DNA from: an uncultured Paracoccaceae bacterium
GTDB taxonomy: Bacteria > Pseudomonadota > Alphaproteobacteria > Rhodobacterales > Rhodobacteraceae
Direction of reading: 5' to 3'
Assembly: GCA_937883775.1 (NCBI GenBank)
Contig: CAKZXZ010000192.1
Location: 1-37,717 of the forward strand
DNA: 37,717 nucleotides
This document shows positions 25,774-34,270 of this stretch, piece after piece; positions within the stretch are counted from its first letter, which is position 1, and each line of letters opens with the position of its first letter. Both the position numbers and the translations under genes were made by a program. Below the pieces are notes generated by a model that saw nothing but the letters and a program-made list of their open reading frames with translations, had not been told where the DNA came from and made no database searches.

Positions 25774-26522
25774 GCCAGCCGCGCGTAAACATCGCCTGAG
25801 TTTGCGGCATCCGGCAACGCGTCAAGCGCAGCCCTTGCGCCTTTTTCGTCAAGCCAGTCATCGTGGCAAAGCGTATGTTCTTCACCCAGGCTGATGTTAT
25901 AGCGATACGCGCCCAGCGCCGACAGCCGATCAATGCATGCGTGCGCACAAGCCCGTTGTATCATCGTAAATTCAAAAGACAGCGCTGCAACCGGCGTGCT
26001 TAGTCCCGCCAACACATCGGCCTCATGCCCTTCGACATCAATCTTGATGAAGTCCGGCACACCGTAGCGTGCAATCAAGACATCCAGCGTCGTGGCCGGA
26101 ACCATGACGCGGTCATCCCATGTCTGGTCCTGCCAGCCTGGGGCACCTGTCGCCGCCTCGATGAATTCCTGAGCAACTGTGGCAACCGTCGGATTGCGCG
26201 AGTTGAGATGCAGCGTGACCTCACCCACATCCTTGCCAACTGCCCAGGGCAGCAACACAGCCTTTGGCGCACGCCCATGCAGCAGACGCAACGCACGAAA
26301 TACATGCGGCTGCGGTTCCAGCGCAACGACGGATGCACCAAGCCTTAGAAAGCTCGCAGTGCGGTCTCCCACATGTGCACCGACGTCAAAGACCAGCCCT
26401 TTGGATCGCACAAACTGCGTGTTCAGCGCGTCCATGCGCTGCGTGCGTGCCGCGTCGCGGTAATAGATGTCCAGCGATCTGCCAATGCCGGTCGCCTGCC
26501 GCGCTGGTTTTTTATCGGTCAT
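25770..26522 (-). CDS. FkbM family methyltransferase
   Basis: A 250-residue SAM-dependent methyltransferase. The SAM site VFDVGAHVGDRTASFLRLGA (about 44-63), the acidic VVALEPQP (about 65-72), and the family hallmark FIKIDVEGHEADVLAGL (about 158-174) followed by SFEFTMIQ are all visible. FkbM enzymes O-methylate sugars, polyketides or lipids. It converges on the glycosyltransferase gene with a four-base overlap; a shared role in methylating a glycan is inferred from proximity only. Confidence 0.9.
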   Translation of the reverse strand: MTDKKPARQATGIGRSLDIYYRDAARTQRMDALNTQFVRSKGLVFDVGAHVGDRTASFLRLGASVVALEPQPHVFRALRLLHGRAPKAVLLPWAVGKDVGEVTLHLNSRNPTVATVAQEFIEAATGAPGWQDQTWDDRVMVPATTLDVLIARYGVPDFIKIDVEGHEADVLAGLSTPVAALSFEFTMIQRACAHACIDRLSALGAYRYNISLGEEHTLCHDDWLDEKGARAALDALPDAANSGDVYARLA

Positions 26523-26749
26523 GTCTCAATTCTCATCGAACACCCCATGGCCATGGCGGATGCCAAATAAAAGGCCACGTCTTGACTACAGGCAGCATCT
26601 GTTTCTTGGAAGCGAAAGCAACCATAGGGCAGGACGACCCGGCAGCTGCCCTGCACTCAGGACCGAGGAACATCTGACATGCAGTGCCATTGACGGCAGG
26701 TCGTAGGGGCGCCTTGGTGAGATGGGCCACGCCATTGTCTTGTTTCAGG
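26523..26749. other. Intergenic region between fkbM-type and GntR genes
   Basis: About 230 bases with no credible gene. It contains a perfect 12-base palindrome CCATGGCCATGG (26545-26556), just upstream of the FkbM start, and GGCAGCTGCC (26641-26650). It should hold the FkbM promoter and the 3' end of the GntR transcript; no classical terminator with a T-tract is seen. Confidence 0.4.
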
Positions 26750-27412
26750 TCACGCAGTCTTGGCCGTATCGCCAAACCGGCGGTTATAGAGCTTCCGGTA
26801 TGCCTCGGCAGAGGCGGGTAAATGGGCTTGCACGGCCGCAACCAACGCGCGTTGAGATGATCCACGCAGCGCTTTGATGATATCGAAGTGCTGGCTGATG
26901 ACAGTCCGCATGTGATCGGCATCATCATATTTCACGACCCGGATCGGCTGCGCAGCGCGCGCGTGATTGCCAATCAGTTCCGCTAGCCTTGGATTGCCGC
27001 AGCAGGAGTATTGCACCTCATGAAACTCTTGATTGAGCCAGAAAACCGCGCGGAAATTCTGGGTTTTGACCGCATTTTCGTGCTGTCGGGCGATATCTTC
27101 GAGTCGGTTGGCAATCGCAGGATCACACGGAAGCGCCGTGCGTTCTGCAGCAGCAGTTTCAAGTACGATGCGGACGTCATACAGCGCATCCACCTCGTCA
27201 GGAGTGAAGTCCACGACCTCGACCCCGCGATTGGGCTTGCGAACCAAAAGACCACGCGCTTCAAGCTCGGAAAATGCGTTGCGCACGGCATGCCGTTTGG
27301 CACCGTAGCGCTCCATCACCCTGTCTTCGATGATTCGACTGCCTGGTGCATAGACGCCAAAGATGACGTCGTTTTCCAGCTCAGTTGTTAGCGTTTCTTG
27401 CATTCCAGACAT
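26750..27412 (-). CDS. GntR family regulator, FCD (FadR-type) subfamily
   Basis: Transcription factor of 220 residues. The N-terminal winged helix is about 1-70 (SRIIEDRVMERYGAKRHAVR, then LEARGLLVRKPNRGVEV). The FCD ligand-binding domain, about 78-210, contains DEVDALYDVRIVLE, an Asn/His set (FWLNQEFHEVQYSCCGNPRL) and SQHFDIIKAL, likely metal/ligand-binding histidines. Such regulators usually repress a neighbouring catabolic operon and are released by a sugar acid or organic acid. It is divergent from the ABC importer/aldolase operon, the obvious target. Start at 27412 (MSGM) or 27403 (MQET). Confidence 0.92.
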   Translation of the reverse strand: MSGMQETLTTELENDVIFGVYAPGSRIIEDRVMERYGAKRHAVRNAFSELEARGLLVRKPNRGVEVVDFTPDEVDALYDVRIVLETAAAERTALPCDPAIANRLEDIARQHENAVKTQNFRAVFWLNQEFHEVQYSCCGNPRLAELIGNHARAAQPIRVVKYDDADHMRTVISQHFDIIKALRGSSQRALVAAVQAHLPASAEAYRKLYNRRFGDTAKTA

Positions 27413-27471
27413 TCCATATCAGCGCGTGATACCAGCTTAGCATGTGGTCAAGCTCTGTCCATTCACGATTA

Positions 27472-27487
27472 TCAATAATCTTATTGA
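27472..27487. promoter_or_regulatory. Candidate GntR operator palindrome in the divergent gap
   Basis: TCAATAA-TC-TTATTGA is a perfect inverted repeat with 7-base arms. It overlaps a second one, GATTAT-CA-ATAATC (27467-27480). The right arm runs into TTGACG (27484-27489), a reasonable -35 for the rightward operon, so a bound repressor could block RNA polymerase. The palindrome is direct observation; assignment to the adjacent GntR protein is inference. Confidence 0.5.
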
Positions 27488-27536
27488 CGGAATTATCGAC
27501 ACACGGCTACGCTCCTATGAGAAATGGGAGGACATC

Positions 27537-28808
27537 ATGAAACTATTTACGAGTGCGATTGCGATCGCAGCTTCGCTTTACGGCGCGCAGGTCTTTGCCT
27601 GGGAAGCAACGGAAGGACGGCCCTATGAAGGCCAGACCGTGAACGTGCTTGCGGTGAAATCAAGCCAGTTCGAAGCGCATGAAGCGCGGGTGGCTGCCTT
27701 TGAAGAGGCGACAGGGATCGACGTGGTTTATGACTACGTCCCGTTCCCGAACATGAAAGAGGCCCTTACGACCGAAATGGTCGCGGGCGGTGAATACGAC
27801 GTTGTATCGGTCATGGACCAATGGGTTGTGTCGCTTCGGCAGCTGATGGCGCCTATCGGACCCGGCATCGAAGCGCAGGGCACTGATCTGGGCGATTTCC
27901 CCGCCGCGCATATGCGCCATGGTATGCTGGATGGCGAATTGATTGGCCTGCCGGTTCGCGGCCATGTGCAACTGTTGTTCTATCGCGCTGACCTGCTTGA
28001 AGCTGCTGGCGTAACCCCACCGCAAACGTGGCAAGAGATGGTAACAGCTGCGAAAGCCATTCAAAGCAGCACCGACGCCGCTGGCATCGCTTTGCCCTAT
28101 GGCAAGCTGAACGGTCAGAACCTGATGGTCTGGATGAACCTGCTTTGGGGCAAGGGCGGGGACCTGTTTGGTGCAGACGGCAATCCGATCTTCAATTCGG
28201 ACGCGGGTATTGCGGCAACCGAAACCTATGTCAGCTACATCAACGAAGAGATCGTGCCTGCGGGCTCTGCCGTGTTCGTTGAGCAAGACGCGGTCAACAG
28301 CTTCAAGCAGGGCAATTCTGCGATGTTGCCTGTCTGGTGGTGGGTCCGCTCGCAACTGACAGATCCGGAGCAATCGACGCTGACGCCCGAGCAGGTTGGC
28401 TTTACCGCCCTGCCCGCTGTCGATGGTGCGGATCGCACAACCTATACAAATACGTGGATCTTTGGGGTCACGCAGGAATCCGACGTCAAAGACGCCGCGA
28501 CCGAGTTTTTGGGCTGGCTGACAGACCCCGCACTTGAGCGCGAGGTCCTGCTGGATCCCGAGCTTTCGGAAGTGGTCGCTGTGCATATGTCGAACCTCAC
28601 TGATCCTGAGGTCAACGCCCGCTGGGGTGGCATGCACCAAGCGGCTGCCGATGCATTGGCCACCGCGGAAGGTGTCGAATTCGGGGATAACTGGCCGCGT
28701 ATCGCCTTGATCCTCGAGACTGCGATCTCAAGCCTGGCCTCAGGTGAGGAAAGCGATGTGAAAGCCGCGCTCGACAAAGCCGCCAAGGATATCGCTGCGA
28801 TCCGCTGA
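27537..28808 (+). CDS. Sugar-type ABC transporter substrate-binding protein (SBP family 1)
   Basis: Periplasmic binding protein of 423 residues. The ATG is preceded by GGGAGGA and followed by a Sec signal ending near VFAWE (about 21). The mature protein has the family-1 layout: TVNVLAVKSSQFEAHEARVA, FEEATGIDVVYDYVPF, GEYDVVSVMDQW, then GLPVRGHVQLLFYRADLLEA and TWQEMVTAAKAI. The ligand pocket is not diagnostic; sugars, sugar alcohols and oligosaccharides are typical. It leads the GntR-linked operon and is followed by a 75-base gap containing a hairpin before the permease genes. Confidence 0.93.
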   Translation: MKLFTSAIAIAASLYGAQVFAWEATEGRPYEGQTVNVLAVKSSQFEAHEARVAAFEEATGIDVVYDYVPFPNMKEALTTEMVAGGEYDVVSVMDQWVVSLRQLMAPIGPGIEAQGTDLGDFPAAHMRHGMLDGELIGLPVRGHVQLLFYRADLLEAAGVTPPQTWQEMVTAAKAIQSSTDAAGIALPYGKLNGQNLMVWMNLLWGKGGDLFGADGNPIFNSDAGIAATETYVSYINEEIVPAGSAVFVEQDAVNSFKQGNSAMLPVWWWVRSQLTDPEQSTLTPEQVGFTALPAVDGADRTTYTNTWIFGVTQESDVKDAATEFLGWLTDPALEREVLLDPELSEVVAVHMSNLTDPEVNARWGGMHQAAADALATAEGVEFGDNWPRIALILETAISSLASGEESDVKAALDKAAKDIAAIR

Positions 28809-28818
28809 TCGTCGGTGT

Positions 28819-28842
28819 GCCGGAGGACATCTGCCCTCTGGC
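28819..28842 (+). promoter_or_regulatory. Stem-loop after the sugar-binding-protein gene
   Basis: GCCGGAGG (28819-28826) pairs with CCUCUGGC (28835-28842), eight pairs with one G-U, around an eight-base loop, 11 bases after the binding-protein stop. There is no T-tract. A processing or stability hairpin between binding protein and permease genes is common in such operons and would explain excess binding protein. Confidence 0.5.
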
Positions 28843-28883
28843 CCATAACCCCGTTGCTCCACTCAAAACGTCGAGGTGTTCGC

Positions 28884-29768
28884 GTGAAAGACCGGCTGCT
28901 ACCATATTGGTTGCTGATCCCAGCCTTTATCATCGTGCTGGCGACAACGATCTACCCGCTCGCCTATTCATTCATCACGTCATTTCGTGACTGGGACCTG
29001 ACCGAAAGCCGCAGACCAGGCGGCTTTGTGGGTGTGGAAAACTATGCTTATGCCGCCTCGGAAAGCGCGTTTCTGAATTCACTTTGGGTGACCACCGTTT
29101 TTGTTGTGACAAGCGTAATCCTGACCGTCATTCTTGCCGTGGCGCTGGCGCTTTTGCTGCGGCGCACAGGGCCAATGCACACCTTCACACGGATCATTCT
29201 GATCCTGCCCTTCGCCATGAGCCCTGCACTGATCGGGGTCAGCTACCGCTTTATGTTCAACCCCGAATTTGGCGTTCTGGCCCAAGGCCTTGGCGCTGTA
29301 TTTCCTGCGCTGCAGGGCGTGCCCTGGCTGGCCGATCCGCTACTGGCCATGGGCATCCTTGTGCTGACCGATGTCTGGCACTGGACCCCCTACATGACGT
29401 TTATGTGCCTTGGGGGCCTGGCCTCTATCCCGCGCGAGACCGAAGAGGCGGCGCGCATCGACGGCGCATCGAACCTGCGCATCATCTTTGGCATCATCCT
29501 ACCGCAGATGCGCGGCGTGATCCTTGTGATGGCCGTTTTGAAAACGATCTTTGCGCTGAAAATGTTCGATCAGGTCGTTACCCTGACAGGGGGCGGTCCC
29601 GGCACCTCGACCGAAACGCTGGCCTACTTCATCTTCAACGTCGGCTTCCGCTGGTTCGACATGGGCTATGCTTCCGCGCTGGCGTGGATCCTGACGGCAA
29701 TCATGATGTTCATCTCGATCTGGTATGTCCGCATGCTGCTGAGCGAAAGAAAGATGGCAACAGCATGA
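28884..29768 (+). CDS. Sugar-type ABC transporter permease (MalF/UgpA family)
   Basis: Inner-membrane subunit, 294 residues, six TM segments. The chosen GTG has GAGG seven bases upstream and gives a start VKDRLLPYWLLIPAFIIVL typical of the family; an in-frame start at 28815 would add non-family residues. The EAA loop is EEAARIDGASNLRIIFGIIL (about 190-215), and TGGGPGTSTETL follows. Overlaps the next permease by four bases (ATGA). Confidence 0.92.
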   Translation: MKDRLLPYWLLIPAFIIVLATTIYPLAYSFITSFRDWDLTESRRPGGFVGVENYAYAASESAFLNSLWVTTVFVVTSVILTVILAVALALLLRRTGPMHTFTRIILILPFAMSPALIGVSYRFMFNPEFGVLAQGLGAVFPALQGVPWLADPLLAMGILVLTDVWHWTPYMTFMCLGGLASIPRETEEAARIDGASNLRIIFGIILPQMRGVILVMAVLKTIFALKMFDQVVTLTGGGPGTSTETLAYFIFNVGFRWFDMGYASALAWILTAIMMFISIWYVRMLLSERKMATA

Positions 29769-30580
29769 GAAAACCTTTCCTCTATCTGGCCGAGCGCGCC
29801 CTTCTGGTTCTGATCTCGGTCGTGGTGCTGTTCCCGATCGCCTGGATGTTTCTGACCGCGTTCAAACAACCCCGCGATGCCTATTCCCTATCACTCAATT
29901 TCGAGCCGACTTTGCAGAATTTTGTCACCGTGTTCTCGGACCCATGGAACCTTGGTTCGATGGTCCTGAACTCCGTCGTTGTTGCAACCGTGACGGTCGT
30001 CATCGCGGTCCCTTGTGCCGCCCTAGCGGCCTATTCGTTCTCAAGGTTTCGCGTGAAAGGGCGCAAATTCCTCTTCTTTCTGATCCTATCGACGCAGTTC
30101 ATTCCGGCAGTGGTCATCGTTTTGCCCTTCTTCCTGATGTTCCGCCAGCTTGACCTGCTCGACACACGGATTGCGTTGATTATCGTAAACCTGGCGATCG
30201 TGACACCTTTCGTCATCTGGATGATTAAAGGCTTTATCGACGCCATTCCCACAGACAGCGAAGAAGCCGCCATGATCGATGGTGCGTCCCGCTTGCGGGT
30301 CATCAAGGACATCGTAATGCCGATGGCGGCCCCCGGCATACTGACCTCATCGATCTTCTGTTTCATCCTGACATGGAACGAATTCCTGTTTGCCCTGATC
30401 CTGTCGCGCCGCGATGCGGTGACCCTGCCCGTCGGCCTTGTCAGCTTCCGCACCGAACGCGGAGACCTTTGGGAATTGATGAGCGCGGCAGGTGTGATGA
30501 TTACCGTTCCGATCTTCATCATGGCGCTCTTTATCCAGAAACACTTCACGCGCGGCATGACGGCCGGCGCGGTCAAATAA
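29765..30580 (+). CDS. Sugar-type ABC transporter permease (MalG/UgpE family)
   Basis: 271 residues, six TM segments; starts MRKPFLYLAERALLVLISVV. PIAWMFLTAFKQPRD follows the first TM helix, and the EAA loop is EEAAMIDGASRLRVIKDIVM (about 166-185), then the WNEFLFALIL segment typical of MalG-type subunits. Longer in-frame sequence upstream lies within the previous gene and is rejected. The ATPase gene starts 12 bases later. Confidence 0.93.
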   Translation: MRKPFLYLAERALLVLISVVVLFPIAWMFLTAFKQPRDAYSLSLNFEPTLQNFVTVFSDPWNLGSMVLNSVVVATVTVVIAVPCAALAAYSFSRFRVKGRKFLFFLILSTQFIPAVVIVLPFFLMFRQLDLLDTRIALIIVNLAIVTPFVIWMIKGFIDAIPTDSEEAAMIDGASRLRVIKDIVMPMAAPGILTSSIFCFILTWNEFLFALILSRRDAVTLPVGLVSFRTERGDLWELMSAAGVMITVPIFIMALFIQKHFTRGMTAGAVK

Positions 30581-30592
30581 AGGAAAAGACAC

Positions 30593-31657
30593 ATGGCCGA
30601 AGTCCGTCTTGTCGATATCGAAAAGAAATATGGCAGCTTTCTGGCTGTCCCAAAGCAAAGCCTGACCATTCATGACGGAGAATTCCTTGTCCTGCTGGGG
30701 CCGTCGGGCTGCGGCAAGACCACCACAATGCGGATGATTGCCGGGCTCGAAGACATCACATCAGGCGACATCATGATTAGGGAAGAGCGGATCAACGATA
30801 AGCCACCCAAAGATCGCGATATTGCAATGGTGTTCCAAAATTATGGCCTTTATCCGCATATGACTGTTCGCCAGAATATCGAATATCCGCTGAAACTGCG
30901 CGGCATCGCTAAGGCCGCGCGCACGAAGCGGGTGCAAGAAACGGCAGACAAGGTTGAGCTTGGGGCGCTGTTGGATCGCAGGCCGTCAGAGTTGTCAGGC
31001 GGTCAACGCCAACGCGTGGCGCTGGCCCGCGCGATTGTCCGCACACCCAGCATATTCCTGATGGACGAGCCCTTATCGAACCTTGATGCCAAGTTGCGCG
31101 TGACGATGCGGGCAGAGCTTAAGCATCTGCATCACGAACTGGGCGTGACAACAGTCTATGTCACTCACGACCAGATGGAGGCCATGACGCTGGCCACACG
31201 CGTCGCCGTCATGCGCGAAGGGCGTATCGTCCAACTGGACACGCCAAAGAAGATCTATGCCGAGCCCGCCGATTTGTTCGTCGCGGGCTTTATCGGCTCG
31301 CCGTCCATGAACCTGATCGATGGCAAGGTATCGGATGGCGTGTTCAGAGCAGACGGTGTCAACGTGCCCGTCGATTTGCCTAATCGCGACGGCGTTGTGT
31401 TGGGGATACGGCCCGAAGAACTTGAAATCACGGATGACGCAACTGCTCCTATCGGCGGCCAGCTTTACGCGTTGGAACTGACCGGCGAAAGCACTCTGGT
31501 CACCTTGCGCAACGGTCCCGTTTCGGCCTGCGCGCGCGGACATGCCGATTTCGAAGCAGAGATCAATTCACCTTGCTATCTTACGCCCAAGCCGGGCGCG
31601 CGGTTTCACTTGTTCGACCGTGCCTCTGGCGAACGGCTTGACGGCGTAAAACATTGA
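30593..31657 (+). CDS. Sugar-type ABC transporter ATPase (UgpC/MsmK/MalK family)
   Basis: 354 residues: Walker A GPSGCGKTT (36-44), Q-loop VFQNYGLYPHMTV (80-92), signature LSGGQRQR (134-141), Walker B IFLMDEP (154-160) and VTHDQMEAMTLA, followed by the TOBE/MalK-type C-terminal region (about 235-354) starting FIGSPSMNLIDG. AAAGGAAAAG lies upstream of the ATG. It completes the importer; its end runs to 15 bases before the bicupin ATG. Confidence 0.95.
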   Translation: MAEVRLVDIEKKYGSFLAVPKQSLTIHDGEFLVLLGPSGCGKTTTMRMIAGLEDITSGDIMIREERINDKPPKDRDIAMVFQNYGLYPHMTVRQNIEYPLKLRGIAKAARTKRVQETADKVELGALLDRRPSELSGGQRQRVALARAIVRTPSIFLMDEPLSNLDAKLRVTMRAELKHLHHELGVTTVYVTHDQMEAMTLATRVAVMREGRIVQLDTPKKIYAEPADLFVAGFIGSPSMNLIDGKVSDGVFRADGVNVPVDLPNRDGVVLGIRPEELEITDDATAPIGGQLYALELTGESTLVTLRNGPVSACARGHADFEAEINSPCYLTPKPGARFHLFDRASGERLDGVKH

Positions 31658-31671
31658 AGGACATCGCGCAC

Positions 31672-32799
31672 ATGACCCCAATGACCCAAGAGATCGCGCA
31701 AGCGCGCCACATCAAACGCGAGGATTACGTCTCTTGCAAGGTGGCTTTCATCGATTGCAAAAAACCAGGCTCGGACACCAAGGAAAACTATTCGATCATC
31801 GGGCCGGGTGTGACGTCTTCTGACGATCAGATCATCAATCTGCCCGAAGTGCATGGCTTTAACATCGGCGCCGCTGCCATGCCCCACGGCATCACCAACA
31901 ACCTGCATATCCACTTCACCGCCGAGGTGTTCATCGTCCAGCATGGGGAGTGGACATTCCGCTGGGGCTCAAACGGCGAAAACGAGGTAACGGGCTGCAA
32001 AGGAGACATCGTATCGGTGCCGACATGGATCTTCCGCGGCTTCACCAATGCCGGACCCGATGACGGCTGGCTTTTCACCATTTTGGGCGGTGACAACACA
32101 GGTGGCGTGATTTTCCATCCCGAAATCATCCGCGAGGCAGCAGGTTACGGTCTGTATATCTCATCCGACAACCGGCTGATCGACACCTCTCGTGGTGATG
32201 CGGTGCCCCCTGAAAGCGAGCGGATTCCGCCTATGCCAGACGAGGATGTGGCAACGCTTCGCAATGTGACGCGAGACGAAATGATGTCGCGGATCGTGAC
32301 GTCGGATGCCCGCGACTTCCATCCGGCCTTCATCGACCAGACGCTGCCCAAAGGCGGCGCGCAAATCGCGCCTGTCATTGGCTTTGGCATGACCCAGAAC
32401 CGCGATCATGCGGCGCCAATCACAAATCCGCACGGGTTTTCTGCAGAATGGTTGCGGATTGAGCCCGGCCAGACCGTTGGCCCGTTCCTGCTGGATGAAA
32501 AGATGGTGTTGATGATGCATGAGGGTCAGATGCGACTTGAATATACCGATGGCGGCGGTGCGTCGGTCGACGTCGATGCTTGGGATACCTATTCAGTGCC
32601 CGGTGGCGCTTTCCGCAAGCTGACCGCGATTGGCGACAAACCTGTCGAAGCGCTTGTCGTTCTTAGCGGCGATCATCGAAAACGCCCTGTCTTCGCGCCG
32701 GAGATTGTCGAAGCTGCCCAAGAGGCGGGCTTGGGTCTTGATGCTGGCGGGTTCGTCGCAAAGGCCGCGTTGCTTCCCAGCTATGGGCGGGCCGGTTGA
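31672..32799 (+). CDS. Bicupin protein of the catabolic operon
   Basis: 375 residues with two beta-barrel cupin domains and no signal peptide, so cytoplasmic. Cupin 1 (about 65-145) has motif 1 in full, G-x5-H-x-H-x3-E-x6-G, with His79, His81 and Glu85. In motif 2 (GDIVSVPTWIFRGFTN) the usual fourth ligand His is Arg122. Cupin 2 (about 255-335) lacks HxH: the aligned segment is GQTVGPFLLDEKMVLMMHEG, keeping only Glu. So one three-ligand metal site is likely. Related bicupins include gentisate and quercetin dioxygenases and sugar isomerases; the reaction here is unknown. The ATG at 31672 has GAAGGA ten bases upstream; a TTG at 31654 is possible. Confidence 0.82.
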   Translation: MTPMTQEIAQARHIKREDYVSCKVAFIDCKKPGSDTKENYSIIGPGVTSSDDQIINLPEVHGFNIGAAAMPHGITNNLHIHFTAEVFIVQHGEWTFRWGSNGENEVTGCKGDIVSVPTWIFRGFTNAGPDDGWLFTILGGDNTGGVIFHPEIIREAAGYGLYISSDNRLIDTSRGDAVPPESERIPPMPDEDVATLRNVTRDEMMSRIVTSDARDFHPAFIDQTLPKGGAQIAPVIGFGMTQNRDHAAPITNPHGFSAEWLRIEPGQTVGPFLLDEKMVLMMHEGQMRLEYTDGGGASVDVDAWDTYSVPGGAFRKLTAIGDKPVEALVVLSGDHRKRPVFAPEIVEAAQEAGLGLDAGGFVAKAALLPSYGRAG

Positions 32800-33587
32800 T
32801 GCGCGCCAACACCGTCCGCACGCGCCTTGCCGCCTCGCAGATTGTTGTCAACGGCTGGCTTTCTATAGCATCGGCCTATGCAGCAGAAGGGGTCGGACAT
32901 AGCGGCGTGCATGCCGTTACCGTGGATTTGCAGCACGGAATGCTGGGGTTTTCCGATGCTTTGGGGATGATGCAGGCCATCTCTGCCACGCCAGCAATAC
33001 CCATGGTGCGCGTGCCAGGTCTGGACCCTGCCGAAATCATGCATCTGCTGGATGCGGGCGCCTATGGCATCATCTGTCCGATGATCTCAACCCCGGAACA
33101 GACCCGGACACTTGTCGACGCATGTCGCTATCCACCGGTTGGCAACCGCAGTTTCGGCCCATCGCGGGGCTTGCTGTATGGCGGGCAGGATTATGTGACA
33201 AAGGCCAATGAAACCATCATGGCAATCCCGATGATCGAAACAGCAGAAGCTGTGGACCGGATCGAAGAGATCCTTGAAGTGGACGGCGTCGACATGATTT
33301 ATCTTGGCCCCAACGACATGGCCTTTGCACTGGACGGCCATGTGGGACATCCCCGCGCGCACTCTGAGGCTGCTTTGCTTCATGTTCTAGCGGCGGCCAC
33401 ACGGCGCGGTATCCCTGTTGGTATCTTTTGCAGCTCGGGCGAAGAGGCACGAACCCGGATCGAACAAGGCTTCCGCCTTGTCACGCCCGGCAATGACTTC
33501 GGCCATCTCACGCGCAGCATGCGCGACGCCGTGCGTGTCACGCTTGAGGACACAAGTCCGACGGTTGCCGCGCAACATGGCTACTGA
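32799..33587 (+). CDS. HpcH/HpaI family class II aldolase
   Basis: 262-residue metal-dependent aldolase of the 4-hydroxy-2-oxo-acid type, which releases pyruvate (or related 2-oxo acid) and an aldehyde. Catalytic features align with HpcH: DLQHG with the base His46, VRVPG with Arg71 that holds pyruvate, IPMIET with the metal ligand Glu147, and LGPNDMA with Asp173. A FGPSRG loop near 119 follows the usual pattern. The natural substrate is not decided by these residues. Its ATG sits in a TGATG overlap with the bicupin, and its end overlaps the hydrolase gene by 11 bases. Confidence 0.92.
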   Translation: MRANTVRTRLAASQIVVNGWLSIASAYAAEGVGHSGVHAVTVDLQHGMLGFSDALGMMQAISATPAIPMVRVPGLDPAEIMHLLDAGAYGIICPMISTPEQTRTLVDACRYPPVGNRSFGPSRGLLYGGQDYVTKANETIMAIPMIETAEAVDRIEEILEVDGVDMIYLGPNDMAFALDGHVGHPRAHSEAALLHVLAAATRRGIPVGIFCSSGEEARTRIEQGFRLVTPGNDFGHLTRSMRDAVRVTLEDTSPTVAAQHGY

Positions 33588-34266
33588 CCGTTTAAGCGAA
33601 AGCCCCTGGCTTCTCTTGCCGGGTACGCTTTGCACAGCTGCGGTATTCGACGACTTCCTTGATGTGCTAGGTGTCGGCACAGCACAGCGGCACGCGCTTT
33701 CGTTGAACTCCCCTTGCATTAGGGACTACGGCGCCGCGTTTGCAGACATCCCAGCAGACACCGTTGTCTGCGGATTTTCGTTAGGTGCCATCGTAGCAGC
33801 ACATCACGCGAACCAAATGACTGCTGGCAAGCTTATGCTTTTCGGGCTCAACCCTTATCCAGATGATCCGTCCAAAGCAGCCGGGCGTCATGATCTGGCT
33901 GCCGATGTCATCGCAAATGGTGGAGCAGCAGCCCTTAAGGCACGCGCGCTTGCCGTTCACGGGCCCGACACTGCCAAAACACGAGAGGCAATTTACCAAA
34001 TGGCCAATGAAACCACCCCATTGATCGACGCACAAACCCGCCTTGCGCTCACACGACCGGGTGCTTTGCCTGCTTTGGCTCAAGCACGGATGCCGGTTTT
34101 ATCGCTGACCGGATCGCACGATCAGAACGCATCAACTGCACAAGGTCTGGCCGCAGCAGAGGCCGCGCCGCATGGTCGCTTTATATGCTTGGAGGGCCTT
34201 GGGCATTACGCTCTTTTGGAGGACCCGGCGGCCTGTGCCAAAGCCGCATTGCAAGTGACGGAGTAA
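33577..34266 (+). CDS. Alpha/beta-fold hydrolase
   Basis: 229 residues, a compact alpha/beta hydrolase. The nucleophile elbow is CGFSLGAI (Ser68), the acid is probably Asp182 in LTGSHDQ and the base His210 in LEGLGHYALLEDP. The oxyanion region LLLPGTLCTAAVF (about 12-24) is present. Typical substrates are esters or lactones; in this operon it could open a lactone made by the bicupin or an ester in the imported compound (inference). The start at 33577 lies inside the aldolase end; longer in-frame sequence upstream lies wholly inside that gene. Confidence 0.85.
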   Translation: MATDRLSESPWLLLPGTLCTAAVFDDFLDVLGVGTAQRHALSLNSPCIRDYGAAFADIPADTVVCGFSLGAIVAAHHANQMTAGKLMLFGLNPYPDDPSKAAGRHDLAADVIANGGAAALKARALAVHGPDTAKTREAIYQMANETTPLIDAQTRLALTRPGALPALAQARMPVLSLTGSHDQNASTAQGLAAAEAAPHGRFICLEGLGHYALLEDPAACAKAALQVTE

Positions 34267-34270
34267 TGCT

